A DNA stretch of 64,000 nt, from positions 4,214,145-4,278,144 of the forward strand of contig NZ_LFJC01000003.1 of assembly GCF_002776695.1 (NCBI RefSeq), given 5' to 3'. The notes under the pieces were generated by a model. That model saw nothing but the letters and a program-made list of their open reading frames with translations, ran no database searches and had not been told where the DNA came from. This document shows positions 1-8,600 of the stretch, one piece after another (position 1 is the stretch's first letter; every line of letters begins with the position of its first letter). The position numbers and the translations under genes are program-made. Source of the stretch: Bradyrhizobium nitroreducens. Its GTDB lineage: Bacteria; Pseudomonadota; Alphaproteobacteria; Rhizobiales; Xanthobacteraceae.

Positions 1-590
1 TCGGCCCAGAAGGGCGTCGGCTTGTTGAAGACGATGCGCACCGTGAGATCGTCGATCTTCTCGACCTTGATGTCGCGATAGGTGCCGATGGTGACGGCTG
101 CGGTCGCGGGATCGCTGGCGTATTCCCAGTTGAACACGACGTCGTCGGCGGAGAACGGCTTGCCATCGTGCCATTTGACGCCGGGCTTGAGCTTCCAGGT
201 CACCGATTTGCCGTCAGCGGCGAGCCCGCCATTCTGGAGCGAGGGAATCTCCGCCGCCAGAACCAGCTTCATGTTGCCTTCGGGATCCCAGGACGCGAGC
301 GGTTCGTAGAACAGGCGCGAGCCGTCCTGGTCCTTGGTGCCGGTGGCGAAATGCGGATTGAGCAGGGTCGGGCCCTGCCACCACAGCAGCTTCAGCGCAC
401 CGCCGCCGCCACGCTTGGTCGGCTTGTAGGTCGAGGCGCCCTCGGCCATGGCGACGCCGCCGAGCGCGAGGATCTGGTTGGCGAGGGGCGCGGTGAGACC
501 GACCGCGGCCATGCGCTTGATGAAGGCGCGGCGATCCATCCGCCCGTCCTTCACCTGACCGATCATCGAACGCAGTTCTTTATCCAGCAT
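1..590 (-). CDS. Peptide/dipeptide ABC transporter substrate-binding protein (N-terminal part)
   Basis: This is the first ~196 residues of an extracellular solute-binding protein family 5 member (DppA/OppA class), which captures peptides in the periplasm for an ABC importer. The gene runs off the left edge of the window. The N-terminus carries a twin-arginine-like segment (DRRAFIKR, about residue 19) followed by a hydrophobic stretch and AMA, so Tat export is likely. The family motif KPGVKWHDGKPFSADDVV is clear. The start at 590 is the only ATG that precedes the export signal. An AbgB-type amidohydrolase lies upstream on the same strand, 261 bp away, which suggests uptake coupled to hydrolysis of a peptide-like substrate. 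That link is inference. Confidence 0.93.
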   Translation of the reverse strand, partial: MLDKELRSMIGQVKDGRMDRRAFIKRMAAVGLTAPLANQILALGGVAMAEGASTYKPTKRGGGGALKLLWWQGPTLLNPHFATGTKDQDGSRLFYEPLASWDPEGNMKLVLAAEIPSLQNGGLAADGKSVTWKLKPGVKWHDGKPFSADDVVFNWEYASDPATAAVTIGTYRDIKVEKIDDLTVRIVFNKPTPFWA

Positions 591-851
591 GGTTGTCCCC
601 CGTCTGGTTCCCATCGTGATGAAGACGGTCGACAAGAGCGGCCGCCCAATTTGCTGGCAGTAGATGGCACACCGAATGGGGGGCGCGTCAACTGGGACCG
701 TGTGTATGCAAACGGTCTTCTGGCTGTCTGTTGGGCAAAACCGTGTTCTGCAGCCCATCTGTTCGGCAATCCAGCATCAAAACATGCCGGATTGCACGCT
801 GCACTGCGGAAAATTTGTTCGTGGGATCAGACGAAGTATCGAGGCGAAATT

Positions 852-2270
852 CTACGCCACGGACATGGTGAGCGGCGGCTCGACGTGATCCGGCAGCGGA
901 CAGACATACGGTGTCCTCGCCGTCCGCTTCTTCAGGTCGGCCTTCGCCGCCTTGATCAGCTCCGGATCCGTCAGCGCCTTGATGCCGAGACCGGCCATCG
1001 CCTTGGCCGCCTGCACCATGGCCTTGTGGGCGTGCGAACTCTTACCCTGCGCCACCACCTGCCAGGTGTGGAAGGGCGTGCCGATTGCAACTGTGGGTGC
1101 GTGCACCTGCACGGTCGGCACCACCCAGCTGACGTCGCCGACGTCGGTCGAACCGACCAGCGGGTTGCGCTTGGCATCGAGCGGCACCAGGAAATCGGCC
1201 AGCGGCCTATCCGTCGGCTCCATGCCGATCGCGTAGTAGACGGACGCGATGTCCTTGTCGCTCAGCGTCGCGCGGATCTGGCTGGCAAAGCTCTTGTCCG
1301 CGTCATCGAAATGCGGCGGCCCGAGCTCTTCCATGACCCGGTGCAGTGCCTGTTCCAGCGGCGCGTTCGGCAGGATGTTGGAGACCGCGGAAATGATCTT
1401 CATCTCCACCTTGGTCTCGGTCATCAGCGCCGCGCCCTCCGCGATCTTGCTCACGCGCCCGACCAGCTCGTTCATGCCGGGCAGATCACGCGCGCGGATC
1501 GAATAGCGCACCCGCGCATGGGCCTGCACCACGTTCGGCGCGATGCCGCCGGTATCGAGCAGCGCATAGTGGACGCGCGCGTCGCTCGGCATGTGCTCGC
1601 GCATGTAGTTCACGCCGACATTCATCAATTCCACCGCGTCGAGCGCGGAACGGCCGAGATGCGGCGAGGCCGCCGCATGCGAGGTGCGGCCGGTGAAGAT
1701 GAAGTCCGCGCGCGTGTTGGCGAGCGAGGGCGTCACCGCGACTTCCCAGAAGCTGTGCGGATGCCAGGTGATGGCGATGTCGGCGTCCTCGAACGCGCCG
1801 GAACGCACCATGAAGGCCTTTGCGGCGCCGCCCTCTTCAGCCGGGCAGCCGTAATAGCGCACGCGGCCGGGCACCTTGTTCTCGGCGAGCCAATCCTTCA
1901 TGGCGGTCGCGGCGAGCAGTGCGGCGGAACCGAGCAGGTTGTGACCGCAGCCATGACCATGGCCGCCGGTTTCGACGGGGCGATGCTCGGCGACACCCGC
2001 CTCCTGGCTGAGGCCCGGCAGCGCGTCGTATTCACCCATGAAGGCAATGACCGGACCGCCCTCGCCCCACTCCCCCATCACCGCGGTCGGAATGCCGGCG
2101 ACGTTCTCGGTGACGCGGAAGCCCTGATGGCGCAGCTCGGCGAGGTGCTCGGCGGCGGACCGCGCCTCGGTGTAGCACACCTCCGGCATGCCCCAGACCC
2201 TGTCGCTGAGGTCGATGAAACGCGCCTTGATCGTGTCGACGCCACGCCAGATGTCGCTGCGGTTGTCCAT
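852..2270 (-). CDS. abgB: M20 family amidohydrolase, AbgB-like
   Basis: This 472-residue metallo-amidohydrolase resembles the AbgB subunit of p-aminobenzoyl-glutamate hydrolase (about 480 residues in E. coli). Such enzymes hydrolyse an amide bond using a di-metal site. Visible M20 features are the FMGEYDALPG segment (about residues 75-84), the GCGHNLLG motif about 30 residues later (metal-ligand histidine), PAEEGGAAKAF (metal-ligand glutamates) and the WHPHSFWE region. I chose the ATG at 2270, giving MDNRSDIW, because the open frame further upstream is low in family resemblance. The peptide-binding protein gene follows downstream on the same strand. The true substrate is not determined by sequence. 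Confidence 0.88.
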   Translation of the reverse strand: MDNRSDIWRGVDTIKARFIDLSDRVWGMPEVCYTEARSAAEHLAELRHQGFRVTENVAGIPTAVMGEWGEGGPVIAFMGEYDALPGLSQEAGVAEHRPVETGGHGHGCGHNLLGSAALLAATAMKDWLAENKVPGRVRYYGCPAEEGGAAKAFMVRSGAFEDADIAITWHPHSFWEVAVTPSLANTRADFIFTGRTSHAAASPHLGRSALDAVELMNVGVNYMREHMPSDARVHYALLDTGGIAPNVVQAHARVRYSIRARDLPGMNELVGRVSKIAEGAALMTETKVEMKIISAVSNILPNAPLEQALHRVMEELGPPHFDDADKSFASQIRATLSDKDIASVYYAIGMEPTDRPLADFLVPLDAKRNPLVGSTDVGDVSWVVPTVQVHAPTVAIGTPFHTWQVVAQGKSSHAHKAMVQAAKAMAGLGIKALTDPELIKAAKADLKKRTARTPYVCPLPDHVEPPLTMSVA

Positions 2271-2421
2271 GCTTGTCGTCCGTGATCCCTGGTCAAACGA
2301 AGCGACAATGGTTAGCAGCTTAGGTAGGAGCCGCCTAGCAGGGGCAGGGACACCAGCCATGCGGCCCAGCAGGGTCTCACGGCGCGGTCCAAGGCGACTG
2401 GCCGCACACACCACCGCACCA

Positions 2422-2811
2422 CTACATTCTCGGCCTCGACAGCGCGTCTTTACTGACAAACAGGAGACGCCGGCGGAAGGCCGTCGGGCTCTCTGCAACC
2501 AGCACCCCCTTCAGAGATTGTAGACCGCCTGCAAAGAAGGGCTCCCGAAGCTCGTTGCCGTGAACCTCGGTCCACTCCGGTATCTGCAATCCGTACACGC
2601 GCGCAAGGTGCTCCGCCACTGCCGCTGCATAGGCGTCGTGTACAGGGTCGATCGATGCAGGTCGTTCTTCGATGGCCTGCTGGCGCGCGTGCGGGTTCAT
2701 GTAGAACCAATCGAGAAATTCGCGAAGCGACGGGTCGAACTTCTGCTCGCCAGCTCGTACGCGGCGAACGACATCACTTAGCGTCGCGGGCTTCTTGCTG
2801 AACAGGCTCAT
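2422..2811 (-). CDS. Hypothetical protein, downstream partner of a DUF6036 nucleotidyltransferase
   Basis: This 129-residue soluble protein shows no signal peptide or membrane segment, and I recognise no catalytic motif. Its start codon overlaps the stop of the nucleotidyltransferase-like gene in an ATGA arrangement (2808-2811), so the two are translationally coupled. The conserved-looking core is the stretch FLDWFYMNPHARQQAIEERP. The pairing with a nucleotidyltransferase-fold protein is reminiscent of a toxin-antitoxin module, but which partner would be toxic cannot be read from sequence. Confidence 0.7.
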   Translation of the reverse strand: MSLFSKKPATLSDVVRRVRAGEQKFDPSLREFLDWFYMNPHARQQAIEERPASIDPVHDAYAAAVAEHLARVYGLQIPEWTEVHGNELREPFFAGGLQSLKGVLVAESPTAFRRRLLFVSKDALSRPRM

Positions 2812-3422
2812 GACTGGCTCGCCGGAGGCGTGTGATCGTCTTCCGTTCCATTTTCGAGATTTGAGAAAATCTCCTCGAGACCTAACCGGGTCTTGGGTTC
2901 AAGCATATTCTGCGGATAGAATTTTTCGACCAATGTCAGTGCATCCCGGCTGTTCTTGACGCCTATCGCGCGTGCGAGGAGCTTGATGTCGTCGATGTCC
3001 GAGTTCGTTTCCACACCGCCGACACGCATCGCCCGGCATTTCATGGCAAACAAGTATTCCGGTCTGGCGGTGTAGACGCGGAGGCCTGGCTGATCCTCGG
3101 TGGGGTAGGTCTTAAATAGGGCCTTCACGTCTGGATCCGCGTCTCTCTTGCTCAACCACCCCTTCACTCCGTCGTTCAACCAGTTCTCGTCCCAGCCGAA
3201 CTCCTCCGCCATCTCGACCGCAAGCCTCTTGATGAAATCCTTGTTGCCTTCGAACACCGCGTCGACGTCCCCGGTGTTGATCTGCCGGTTCAAGGTCAGT
3301 AGGAGGGCCGATCCGCCATAGATTACGATTTCGACGGTACGGCCTGCGGCGTAGGCCCGGCGGCCAAGCTCGGTCAGCGCATTTTCCAGAGTCAACCGAT
3401 CGAAATTCTTGTCATCGCTCAT
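2808..3422 (-). CDS. DUF6036-type nucleotidyltransferase-like protein
   Basis: This 204-residue protein has the hallmarks of the nucleotidyltransferase fold used by AbiEii/MenT-like proteins: an N-terminal helix, then IYGGSALLLTLN (residues ~28-40) and, shortly after, TGDVDAVF with the paired acidic metal ligands. Family members transfer nucleotides to RNA or protein, or act as the toxic half of two-gene modules. The start at 3422 (MSDDKNF) fits the family; an in-frame upstream extension to 3461 lacks family resemblance. The gene overlaps the next one by 4 bp. Function as a toxin is inference; the fold assignment is fairly secure. Confidence 0.72.
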   Translation of the reverse strand: MSDDKNFDRLTLENALTELGRRAYAAGRTVEIVIYGGSALLLTLNRQINTGDVDAVFEGNKDFIKRLAVEMAEEFGWDENWLNDGVKGWLSKRDADPDVKALFKTYPTEDQPGLRVYTARPEYLFAMKCRAMRVGGVETNSDIDDIKLLARAIGVKNSRDALTLVEKFYPQNMLEPKTRLGLEEIFSNLENGTEDDHTPPASQS

Positions 3423-3657
3423 GGCTTGTTCCACAGATGAGGAACGATACGCCTGCCACATGGGACCGACAATGTCTTTTCGAGCGAGCGCCGAGACTTA
3501 CCAGGTGCGCCTGCTCCAGAATTCTGCATTTCGCGGCCGGTCCACGCACGGCGGTCTTTAAAGAGAGACGTTCGCGGCATAGATTGTCTCTGATTTCACG
3601 CGGCACTTCTCGCGCTAGAGGCATGTCAAGCGCCAAGAGAAAGACCAGGAGAACTCC

Positions 3658-4629
3658 ATGTCCACCCTGACCGAATGGAGAGTGCCGCCGGCCAATCAGC
3701 CGCGTGCGAGCGACTACGGTTTCGACCTCGACCGCGCGCTCGGATCCGTCGTCGGCCTGCACGCCATCATCCCTCCGGACGCCTTCAGCGCCGAGACGCT
3801 GGGCACCGAACGCGCCGGCAACGGCGTCGTGATCGACGACGGGCTGGTGCTCACCATCGGCTATCTCATCACCGAGGCGGAATCGGTGTGGCTGCACCGC
3901 GCCGACGGGCGGGTGGTCGAAGGGCATGCGCTCGGCTTCGATTCCGTCACCGGCTTCGGCCTGGTACAGGCTCTCGGTGAGCTCGACGTCGAGCCGCTGC
4001 CGCTCGGCAATTCGGCGGAGACCCGGGTCGGCGACCGCGTCGTGGTCGGCGGCGCCGGCGGCCGCACGCGCTCGGTCGCGAGCCAGATCGTGGCCAAGCA
4101 GGAATTCGCCGGCTATTGGGAATATCTACTGGACGAGGCCATCTTCACCTATCCCGCGCATCCGAACTGGGGCGGCACGGCACTGCTCAATGAGCGCGGC
4201 GAGCTGATCGGCATCGGCTCGCTTCAGCTCGACCGCGAACGCGACGGCAAGGCCGAGCACGTCAACATGGTCGTGCCGATCGACCTGTTGAAGCCGATCC
4301 TGGACGACTTGCGCAAGTTCGGCCGCGTCAACAAGCCGGCGCGGCCCTGGCTCGGGCTGTTCTCGACCGAGATCGATAACCGCGTGGTGGTGATCGGAAT
4401 CTCCACCAACGGCCCCGCCGCCCGTGCCGAGCTCAAGACCGGCGACGTCATCCTCGCCGTCAACGGCGACAAGGTCACGAGCCAGACCCAATTCTACAAG
4501 AAGATGTGGGCCCTCGGCGCCGCCGGCGTCGACGTGCCGCTGACCGTGCACCACCACGGCGTCACCTTCGACGTCACGGTGACCTCGACCGACCGCTTCA
4601 AGCTTCTGAAGGCGCCGAAGCTGCATTGA
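3658..4629 (+). CDS. HtrA/DegP-fold S1C-family protein with PDZ domain, probable pseudoprotease
   Basis: This 323-residue protein aligns with trypsin-like S1C proteases (residues ~45-215) and a C-terminal PDZ domain (~225-310; NGPAARAELKTGDVILAVNGD). All three catalytic positions look substituted. The histidine motif usually written LTNNHVV reads LTIGYLI; the aspartate position in D-x-A-L reads GFGL; the serine motif GNSGG reads PNWGG. No signal peptide is visible, so it is probably cytoplasmic. A good ribosome site (CAGGAGAA) precedes the ATG at 3658. It likely acts as a binding or scaffold protein rather than a protease, an inference from the missing triad. Confidence 0.85.
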   Translation: MSTLTEWRVPPANQPRASDYGFDLDRALGSVVGLHAIIPPDAFSAETLGTERAGNGVVIDDGLVLTIGYLITEAESVWLHRADGRVVEGHALGFDSVTGFGLVQALGELDVEPLPLGNSAETRVGDRVVVGGAGGRTRSVASQIVAKQEFAGYWEYLLDEAIFTYPAHPNWGGTALLNERGELIGIGSLQLDRERDGKAEHVNMVVPIDLLKPILDDLRKFGRVNKPARPWLGLFSTEIDNRVVVIGISTNGPAARAELKTGDVILAVNGDKVTSQTQFYKKMWALGAAGVDVPLTVHHHGVTFDVTVTSTDRFKLLKAPKLH

Positions 4630-4651
4630 TCCCAAGCTCGAGGAAGCCGCG

Positions 4652-5722
4652 ATGAGCGAGGCCGTGATCGACGACATCGTGGCCGTGCTGCCGCCGCTGC
4701 TGAACGCGCTGGAGGCGCTTGGGTTCTTCCAGCGGAATCTGCATCCGCCGGCCTTTGCCTCCGTCATGAGCGCAGTCGGCACACCGGACGAGGCGCTGCG
4801 GGCGGCGCGGGTATCGACCGGGGATTGGCCGGAGCAGTTCGCGGACTTGCGCGCACGACTGGATCGGACCTGCGACGAGACGCTCGCCGCCTTTGCCGGC
4901 ATCCGCGAGGTCGAGCGCGGCAACGGCGATCTGGTCGCGGTTTTCCGTGCGCTGCGCCATCTTCCGCGCGCGCAGGAGGCGCTTTATCCGCTGTCGCAGC
5001 AGTTTCCACCGGTGAGCAGCTTCTTCCTCAACGCCGCCAATCGCGACAATGCGGATCTGTTGTCGCGGCTCGAAGCCGGCGCGAGCGAAGATACCGGCAT
5101 CTTCCACGATCACAACGAACCCGGCAGCCGCGGCGGCTTCTCGGTCTATGTGCCCGAATATTACACGCCAGGTCACGCCATGCCGCTGGTGATGGCGCTG
5201 CATGGCGGCAGCGGCAACGGACGCGGCTTTCTGTGGAGCTGGCTGCGCGACGCCCGCAGCCTTGGTGCGATCCTGGTGGCGCCGACCGCGACCGGCCCGA
5301 CCTGGGCGTTGATGGGCGATGATGCCGATACGCCCAATCTCATGCGCATCCTCGAGAGCGTGCGCGGCCGCTGGACCATCGACACCTCACGCATGCTGCT
5401 GACCGGCATGAGCGACGGCGGCACCTTCTGTTACGTGAGCGGGCTCGACGGCGCCTCGCCCTTCACGCATCTTGCGCCTGTTGCGGCGACGTTCCATCCG
5501 CTGATGGCGGAGATGGCCGACGCTACGCGCTTGCAGGGGCTGCCGATCTTCATCACCCACGGCAAGCTTGACTGGATGTTTCCGGTGCAGACCGCGCGCC
5601 AGACGCAGGCGGCGCTCGCGGCCGCCGGCGCCGACGTCATTTATCGCGAGATCGACGGCCTCAGCCACACCTATCCGCGCGAGATCAATGCGGAGCTGGT
5701 GCGGTGGCTGAATGGAAAATGA
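4652..5722 (+). CDS. Alpha/beta-hydrolase, phospholipase/carboxylesterase-like
   Basis: This 356-residue protein has an N-terminal helical region (~1-150) and a C-terminal alpha/beta-hydrolase domain. The domain contains LHGGSGNGRGF (oxyanion region), TGMSDGGTF (nucleophile elbow, G-x-S-x-G with Ser), HGKLDWMFPV (acid region) and GLSHTYPRE (catalytic His). These are typical of the phospholipase/carboxylesterase and feruloyl-esterase/PHB-depolymerase-like group, but no signal peptide is seen. It starts 22 bp after the HtrA-like gene, so co-transcription is likely. The substrate is unknown. Confidence 0.85.
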   Translation: MSEAVIDDIVAVLPPLLNALEALGFFQRNLHPPAFASVMSAVGTPDEALRAARVSTGDWPEQFADLRARLDRTCDETLAAFAGIREVERGNGDLVAVFRALRHLPRAQEALYPLSQQFPPVSSFFLNAANRDNADLLSRLEAGASEDTGIFHDHNEPGSRGGFSVYVPEYYTPGHAMPLVMALHGGSGNGRGFLWSWLRDARSLGAILVAPTATGPTWALMGDDADTPNLMRILESVRGRWTIDTSRMLLTGMSDGGTFCYVSGLDGASPFTHLAPVAATFHPLMAEMADATRLQGLPIFITHGKLDWMFPVQTARQTQAALAAAGADVIYREIDGLSHTYPREINAELVRWLNGK

Positions 5723-5804
5723 ACAACCTGTCCTTAGATGCGCCGCATGGCCGCGGAACCATCGTGCCGCGCCGACGTTATCGGCGCGTCACCGGAGGTT
5801 CGCT

Positions 5805-6011
5805 ATGAGGACGTTTTTTGGAATGATTTTGGGCGCGCTGCTTCTTGCCGGCGGCGTCTACGTCTATGACTCCATGCAGACCTCATCCGTCGCCAATGGC
5901 GAGGTCGCAACCAGCAATCGCACCATCGTGAACTGGGACGTCGCGAAGGCGGATTGGGATGCGCTGCGCGATCGCGCGCACAAGGACTGGGTCCGGATCT
6001 CGTCGAAGTAA
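5805..6011 (+). CDS. Small single-span membrane or secreted protein, hypothetical
   Basis: A 68-residue protein with a hydrophobic N-terminus (MRTFFGMILGALLLAGGVY) that is either a signal anchor or an uncleaved signal peptide, followed by a polar C-terminus with conserved-looking WDVAKADWDALRDRA. The start at 5805 is supported by a strong ribosome site (ACCGGAGG). Upstream in-frame codons lack this. It ends at a strong hairpin terminator. Function is unknown. Confidence 0.72.
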   Translation: MRTFFGMILGALLLAGGVYVYDSMQTSSVANGEVATSNRTIVNWDVAKADWDALRDRAHKDWVRISSK

Positions 6012-6030
6012 CGACGCGGTATCATGAACA

Positions 6031-6065
6031 AGGCGCCGTCGCGAACTCGCGGCGGCGCCTTTGTG
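6031..6065. terminator. Bidirectional hairpin terminator
   Basis: The arms AGGCGCCGTCGCG and CGCGGCGGCGCCT form a 13-bp stem (one mismatch) with a 4-nt loop. It lies between two convergent genes, the small membrane protein ending at 6011 and the DsbA-like gene ending at 6091, and is followed by TTTGTG on the plus strand. Confidence 0.75.
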
Positions 6066-6090
6066 TCGGCTGCGGTCAACGCTGCGCGTA

Positions 6091-6762
6091 TCAGTTCATC
6101 TTGGCCTTGCGGGCATCGGCGATGACCTGCTCGAACTCGGCCATGCTGAGCACGCCGGGAACGCGGTACTTGCCGACGATGAAGGCCGGGGTGCCGCGGA
6201 AGCCGAAGGCTTCGGCCTGCTCGTTGTTGCGCTTGAGGAGCGCATCGATGTCGCTGCCATGACCGGCAAGATCGCGCTTCAGGCGATCCATGTCGACGCC
6301 GGCGGCCGCCAGCAATTCGTTGATGCGGGGCTCGGTCAGGCGCGAGCTGACGCCCATCATGGCGTCATGGGCCTGATGATATTTGTCCTGGAACTTCGCC
6401 GCGAGCGCGGTTCGCGCCGCCGTGACCGAGACCGGCCCGAGGATCGGCCAGTCCTTCATCACCAGCCGCACCTTGCCGTCGTCCTGGACGACCTGGCGCA
6501 GCTCGGGCTCAAGCTTGCGGCAATAGGGGCAATTGTAATCGGACCATTCGACGATGGTGATGTTGCCGTTGGGATTGCCGGCGACGGGCGTGTCGGGATC
6601 GCGCAGCACCTTGGCTTCGGTCAGCACTTCATCGTCGCCGGGGGCGGCCAGCACCGCGGTGATCCCGCCCGCCGCAAAAGCGCTGGCCCCGATCAGCGTC
6701 AACGCTGCGCGCCGCGTCGGCATGAGGCCCTTATCCTTAAGTCCAGCCATATCTCGTCCCAT
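6091..6762 (-). CDS. DsbA/Com1-family thiol-disulfide oxidoreductase
   Basis: This 223-residue exported thioredoxin-fold protein is of the DsbA/BdbD/Com1 type. An arginine-pair leader (PTRRAALTLIGASAFAAGG) gives a Sec or Tat signal. The active site is SDYNCPYCRK (CPYC), followed by the helical insertion and the C-terminal cis-Pro region (GFRGTPAFIVG). It introduces or isomerises disulfides in periplasmic proteins. Alternative starts exist at 6750 and 6723; the signal sequence is intact with any of them. DsbB, its usual partner for reoxidation, is encoded 5 kb away at 11369-11908. Confidence 0.9.
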   Translation of the reverse strand: MGRDMAGLKDKGLMPTRRAALTLIGASAFAAGGITAVLAAPGDDEVLTEAKVLRDPDTPVAGNPNGNITIVEWSDYNCPYCRKLEPELRQVVQDDGKVRLVMKDWPILGPVSVTAARTALAAKFQDKYHQAHDAMMGVSSRLTEPRINELLAAAGVDMDRLKRDLAGHGSDIDALLKRNNEQAEAFGFRGTPAFIVGKYRVPGVLSMAEFEQVIADARKAKMN

Positions 6763-6836
6763 TTCGGCCCCATCCCCCGAATACGGTTCGGGACCGGGAA
6801 TTGTTACTGGTCATATAGAGGGTCGCGGCGGCGATG

Positions 6837-7559
6837 TCATCGCACCAGCAGCGTGACCGCCAAGGGGACCAGGAACGAGGTCACCAAAGCGTTCAGGCTC
6901 ATGGCGATACCGGAGAAGACGCCGGCGATCTCGTCGACCTGGAAGGCGCGCGCGGTCCCGATACCATGCGCGGCAAGGCCCGCCGCGAATCCGCGCGCCC
7001 GGTAATCGGTGATGCCGGTGCGGTCCATCAGCGGCGTCACGATGATGGCGCCCATGATACCGGTGAGGATCACCGCCACCGCCGTGAGCGAAGGATCGGC
7101 ATGCATGGATTCGGCGATCCCCATGGCAACGCCGGCGGTGACCGATTTCGGCGCCAGCGACAGCACGACGTCGCGGGGAAGGCCGGCGAGCTCGGCCAGC
7201 AGCACCACCGAGACCACGGCCGTGACCGATCCCGCGAGCAGCGCCACCAGCATCGGCACGATGGAGGTGACCACGCGCTTGCGGTTCTCGTACAGCGGCA
7301 CGGCGAGCGCGACGGTGGCGGGCCCCAGCAGGAAGTGCACGAACTGCGCGCCGGCGAAATAGGTCGTGTAGGAGGTGCCGGTCATCAGCAGGAACGCACC
7401 GATGATCCACATCGCATGCAGCACGGGATTGGCCAGCGGATGGCGCCGCGTCGCCAGCGACACCGCGTCCGTGGTCGCATAGACCAGCAGCGTCACGGTC
7501 AGCCACAGCAGCGGAGACTGCGAGAGATAGACCCAGAGCGAGAATGGATTGTCCTTCAT
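6837..7559 (-). CDS. lrgB: LrgB/CidB-family membrane protein
   Basis: A 240-residue, multi-span membrane protein of the LrgB/CidB family, which works with LrgA/CidA in export of murein hydrolases, cell-lysis control or, in plants and some bacteria, glycolate/pyruvate-type transport. The conserved LAPKSVTAGVAMGIAE and HGIGTARAFQ motifs are visible near residues 140-155 and 195-205. The start at 7559 overlaps the stop of the LrgA-like gene (4-bp ATGA overlap). Confidence 0.92.
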   Translation of the reverse strand: MKDNPFSLWVYLSQSPLLWLTVTLLVYATTDAVSLATRRHPLANPVLHAMWIIGAFLLMTGTSYTTYFAGAQFVHFLLGPATVALAVPLYENRKRVVTSIVPMLVALLAGSVTAVVSVVLLAELAGLPRDVVLSLAPKSVTAGVAMGIAESMHADPSLTAVAVILTGIMGAIIVTPLMDRTGITDYRARGFAAGLAAHGIGTARAFQVDEIAGVFSGIAMSLNALVTSFLVPLAVTLLVR

Positions 7560-7939
7560 CGCGCATCCTGTTGCCGCAACAGGCGGCTGACGAGGCGAAA
7601 GGTCAGCACCGTCGCCAGCAGCGTGACGATCACCGACAGCGCGAGCACCAGGACGATCGCGATGCCGTGGGACGCGAGCAGATCGAGCTTCTGCACGACG
7701 CCGACGCCGGCCGGGACGAACAGCAGCGACAGATGCGCGAGCAGGCCCTTGCTTGCCGTCTCGACGCCGGCGTTGCGCAGCGGTCCGCACGCGAGCAACG
7801 CGAAACGATCGCGAGCGAGGAGGAGCACCAGGAGCAGCAGCAGGCCGAGCACCGGTCCCGGCAACGGCAGGCCGAGGCCGCGCACGACGGCTTCGCCGAT
7901 CAACTGGCACAGCAGGATGAGGCCGAGACTCGCAAGCAT
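7556..7939 (-). CDS. lrgA: LrgA/CidA-family holin-like protein
   Basis: A 127-residue protein with four predicted transmembrane helices and the family signature ALPGPVLGLLL-like segment (here LPLPGPVLGLLLLLVLL, residues ~24-40) plus LLFVPAGVGV. It is the holin-like partner of LrgB, translated from the same message with overlapping codons. No LytSR-type regulator is visible nearby. Confidence 0.92.
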   Translation of the reverse strand: MLASLGLILLCQLIGEAVVRGLGLPLPGPVLGLLLLLVLLLARDRFALLACGPLRNAGVETASKGLLAHLSLLFVPAGVGVVQKLDLLASHGIAIVLVLALSVIVTLLATVLTFRLVSRLLRQQDAR

Positions 7940-8010
7940 GATCTTCGCATCAAGGGATGCGTCGACAGGCTTGTCAATCGCCGCCCTGCGTGGGAGGCGC
8001 GCGGCACACG

Positions 8011-8460
8011 CTAGGCAGCATTGCGAGGCAGCATCGCCATCAGCGTCGCGGTCATGGTGGCGATCAAACCCGTCTTGCCTTCGTGTTCGGCAAACGCTCT
8101 GGCCTCACAGAAGGTGAGCGTGCGGCCGGGCTTGACGACCTCGGCCTTGAACACGAACCGCCCGCCGCGGGCGGGGGCGAGCAGCGTGGTCTTGAACTCG
8201 ACGGTGAGGATGTCGGCCTCGCGCGGCATCAGGCTGAAGGCGGCGACGCCGCAGGCGTTGTCGAGACCTGCGGTAATGATGCCGGCATGGATGAAGCCGT
8301 TCTGCTGCGTGAAGGCGGCCGAATGCGGCATCACCAGCTCGACCGCGCCGGGGGCGAGATCGACGATCGAAATGCCCAGCGTGCCCATCGCCGGCTGGGC
8401 GGCGAACATCGCGGTGGCGGCGGTGCGGTAATCCGGATTTTTCGGCTGGAACGCGGACAT
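8011..8460 (-). CDS. PaaI-type hotdog-fold thioesterase
   Basis: A 149-residue hotdog-fold protein of the PaaI/YbaW acyl-CoA thioesterase group. The diagnostic segment is QNGFIHAGIITAGLDNACGVA (start of the long central helix; only part of it is a strict motif), followed by EFKTTLLAPARGG. I took the ATG at 8460 (MSAFQPKNP); codons upstream belong to the intergenic operator region. It is divergent from a TetR-family regulator whose palindromic sites lie between the two genes, so it is probably repressed by that regulator. Confidence 0.88.
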   Translation of the reverse strand: MSAFQPKNPDYRTAATAMFAAQPAMGTLGISIVDLAPGAVELVMPHSAAFTQQNGFIHAGIITAGLDNACGVAAFSLMPREADILTVEFKTTLLAPARGGRFVFKAEVVKPGRTLTFCEARAFAEHEGKTGLIATMTATLMAMLPRNAA

Positions 8461-8526
8461 GACCTGCACCCTCGGCCGGCATCGGGAGCGGGCTCGGGAA
8501 ACTCTCGCGGTTGCGCCCTTCGGCGA

Positions 8527-8578
8527 TTGATACGGTAGCGTATCAAGGCATTCCCGCGTTAGCAATACGGCACCGTAT
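8527..8578. promoter_or_regulatory. Pair of palindromic operators for the divergent TetR regulator
   Basis: Two related inverted repeats sit between the thioesterase (start 8460, minus) and the TetR gene (start 8601, plus). Site 1, at 8527-8546, reads TTGATACGGTAGCGTATCAA. Site 2, at 8565-8578, reads ATACGGCACCGTAT. Both share the half-site ATACGG. The position and symmetry are typical of TetR autoregulation; binding is inferred. Confidence 0.72.
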
Positions 8579-8600
8579 CAAGAATCGGAGAGCTCGCTTC

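Noticed and set aside
168..2285. A 705-residue plus-strand open frame over the AbgB-like gene
   Set aside because: It is the antisense shadow of the GC-rich AbgB-like and peptide-binding protein genes; its composition (His/Arg-rich) matches no family.
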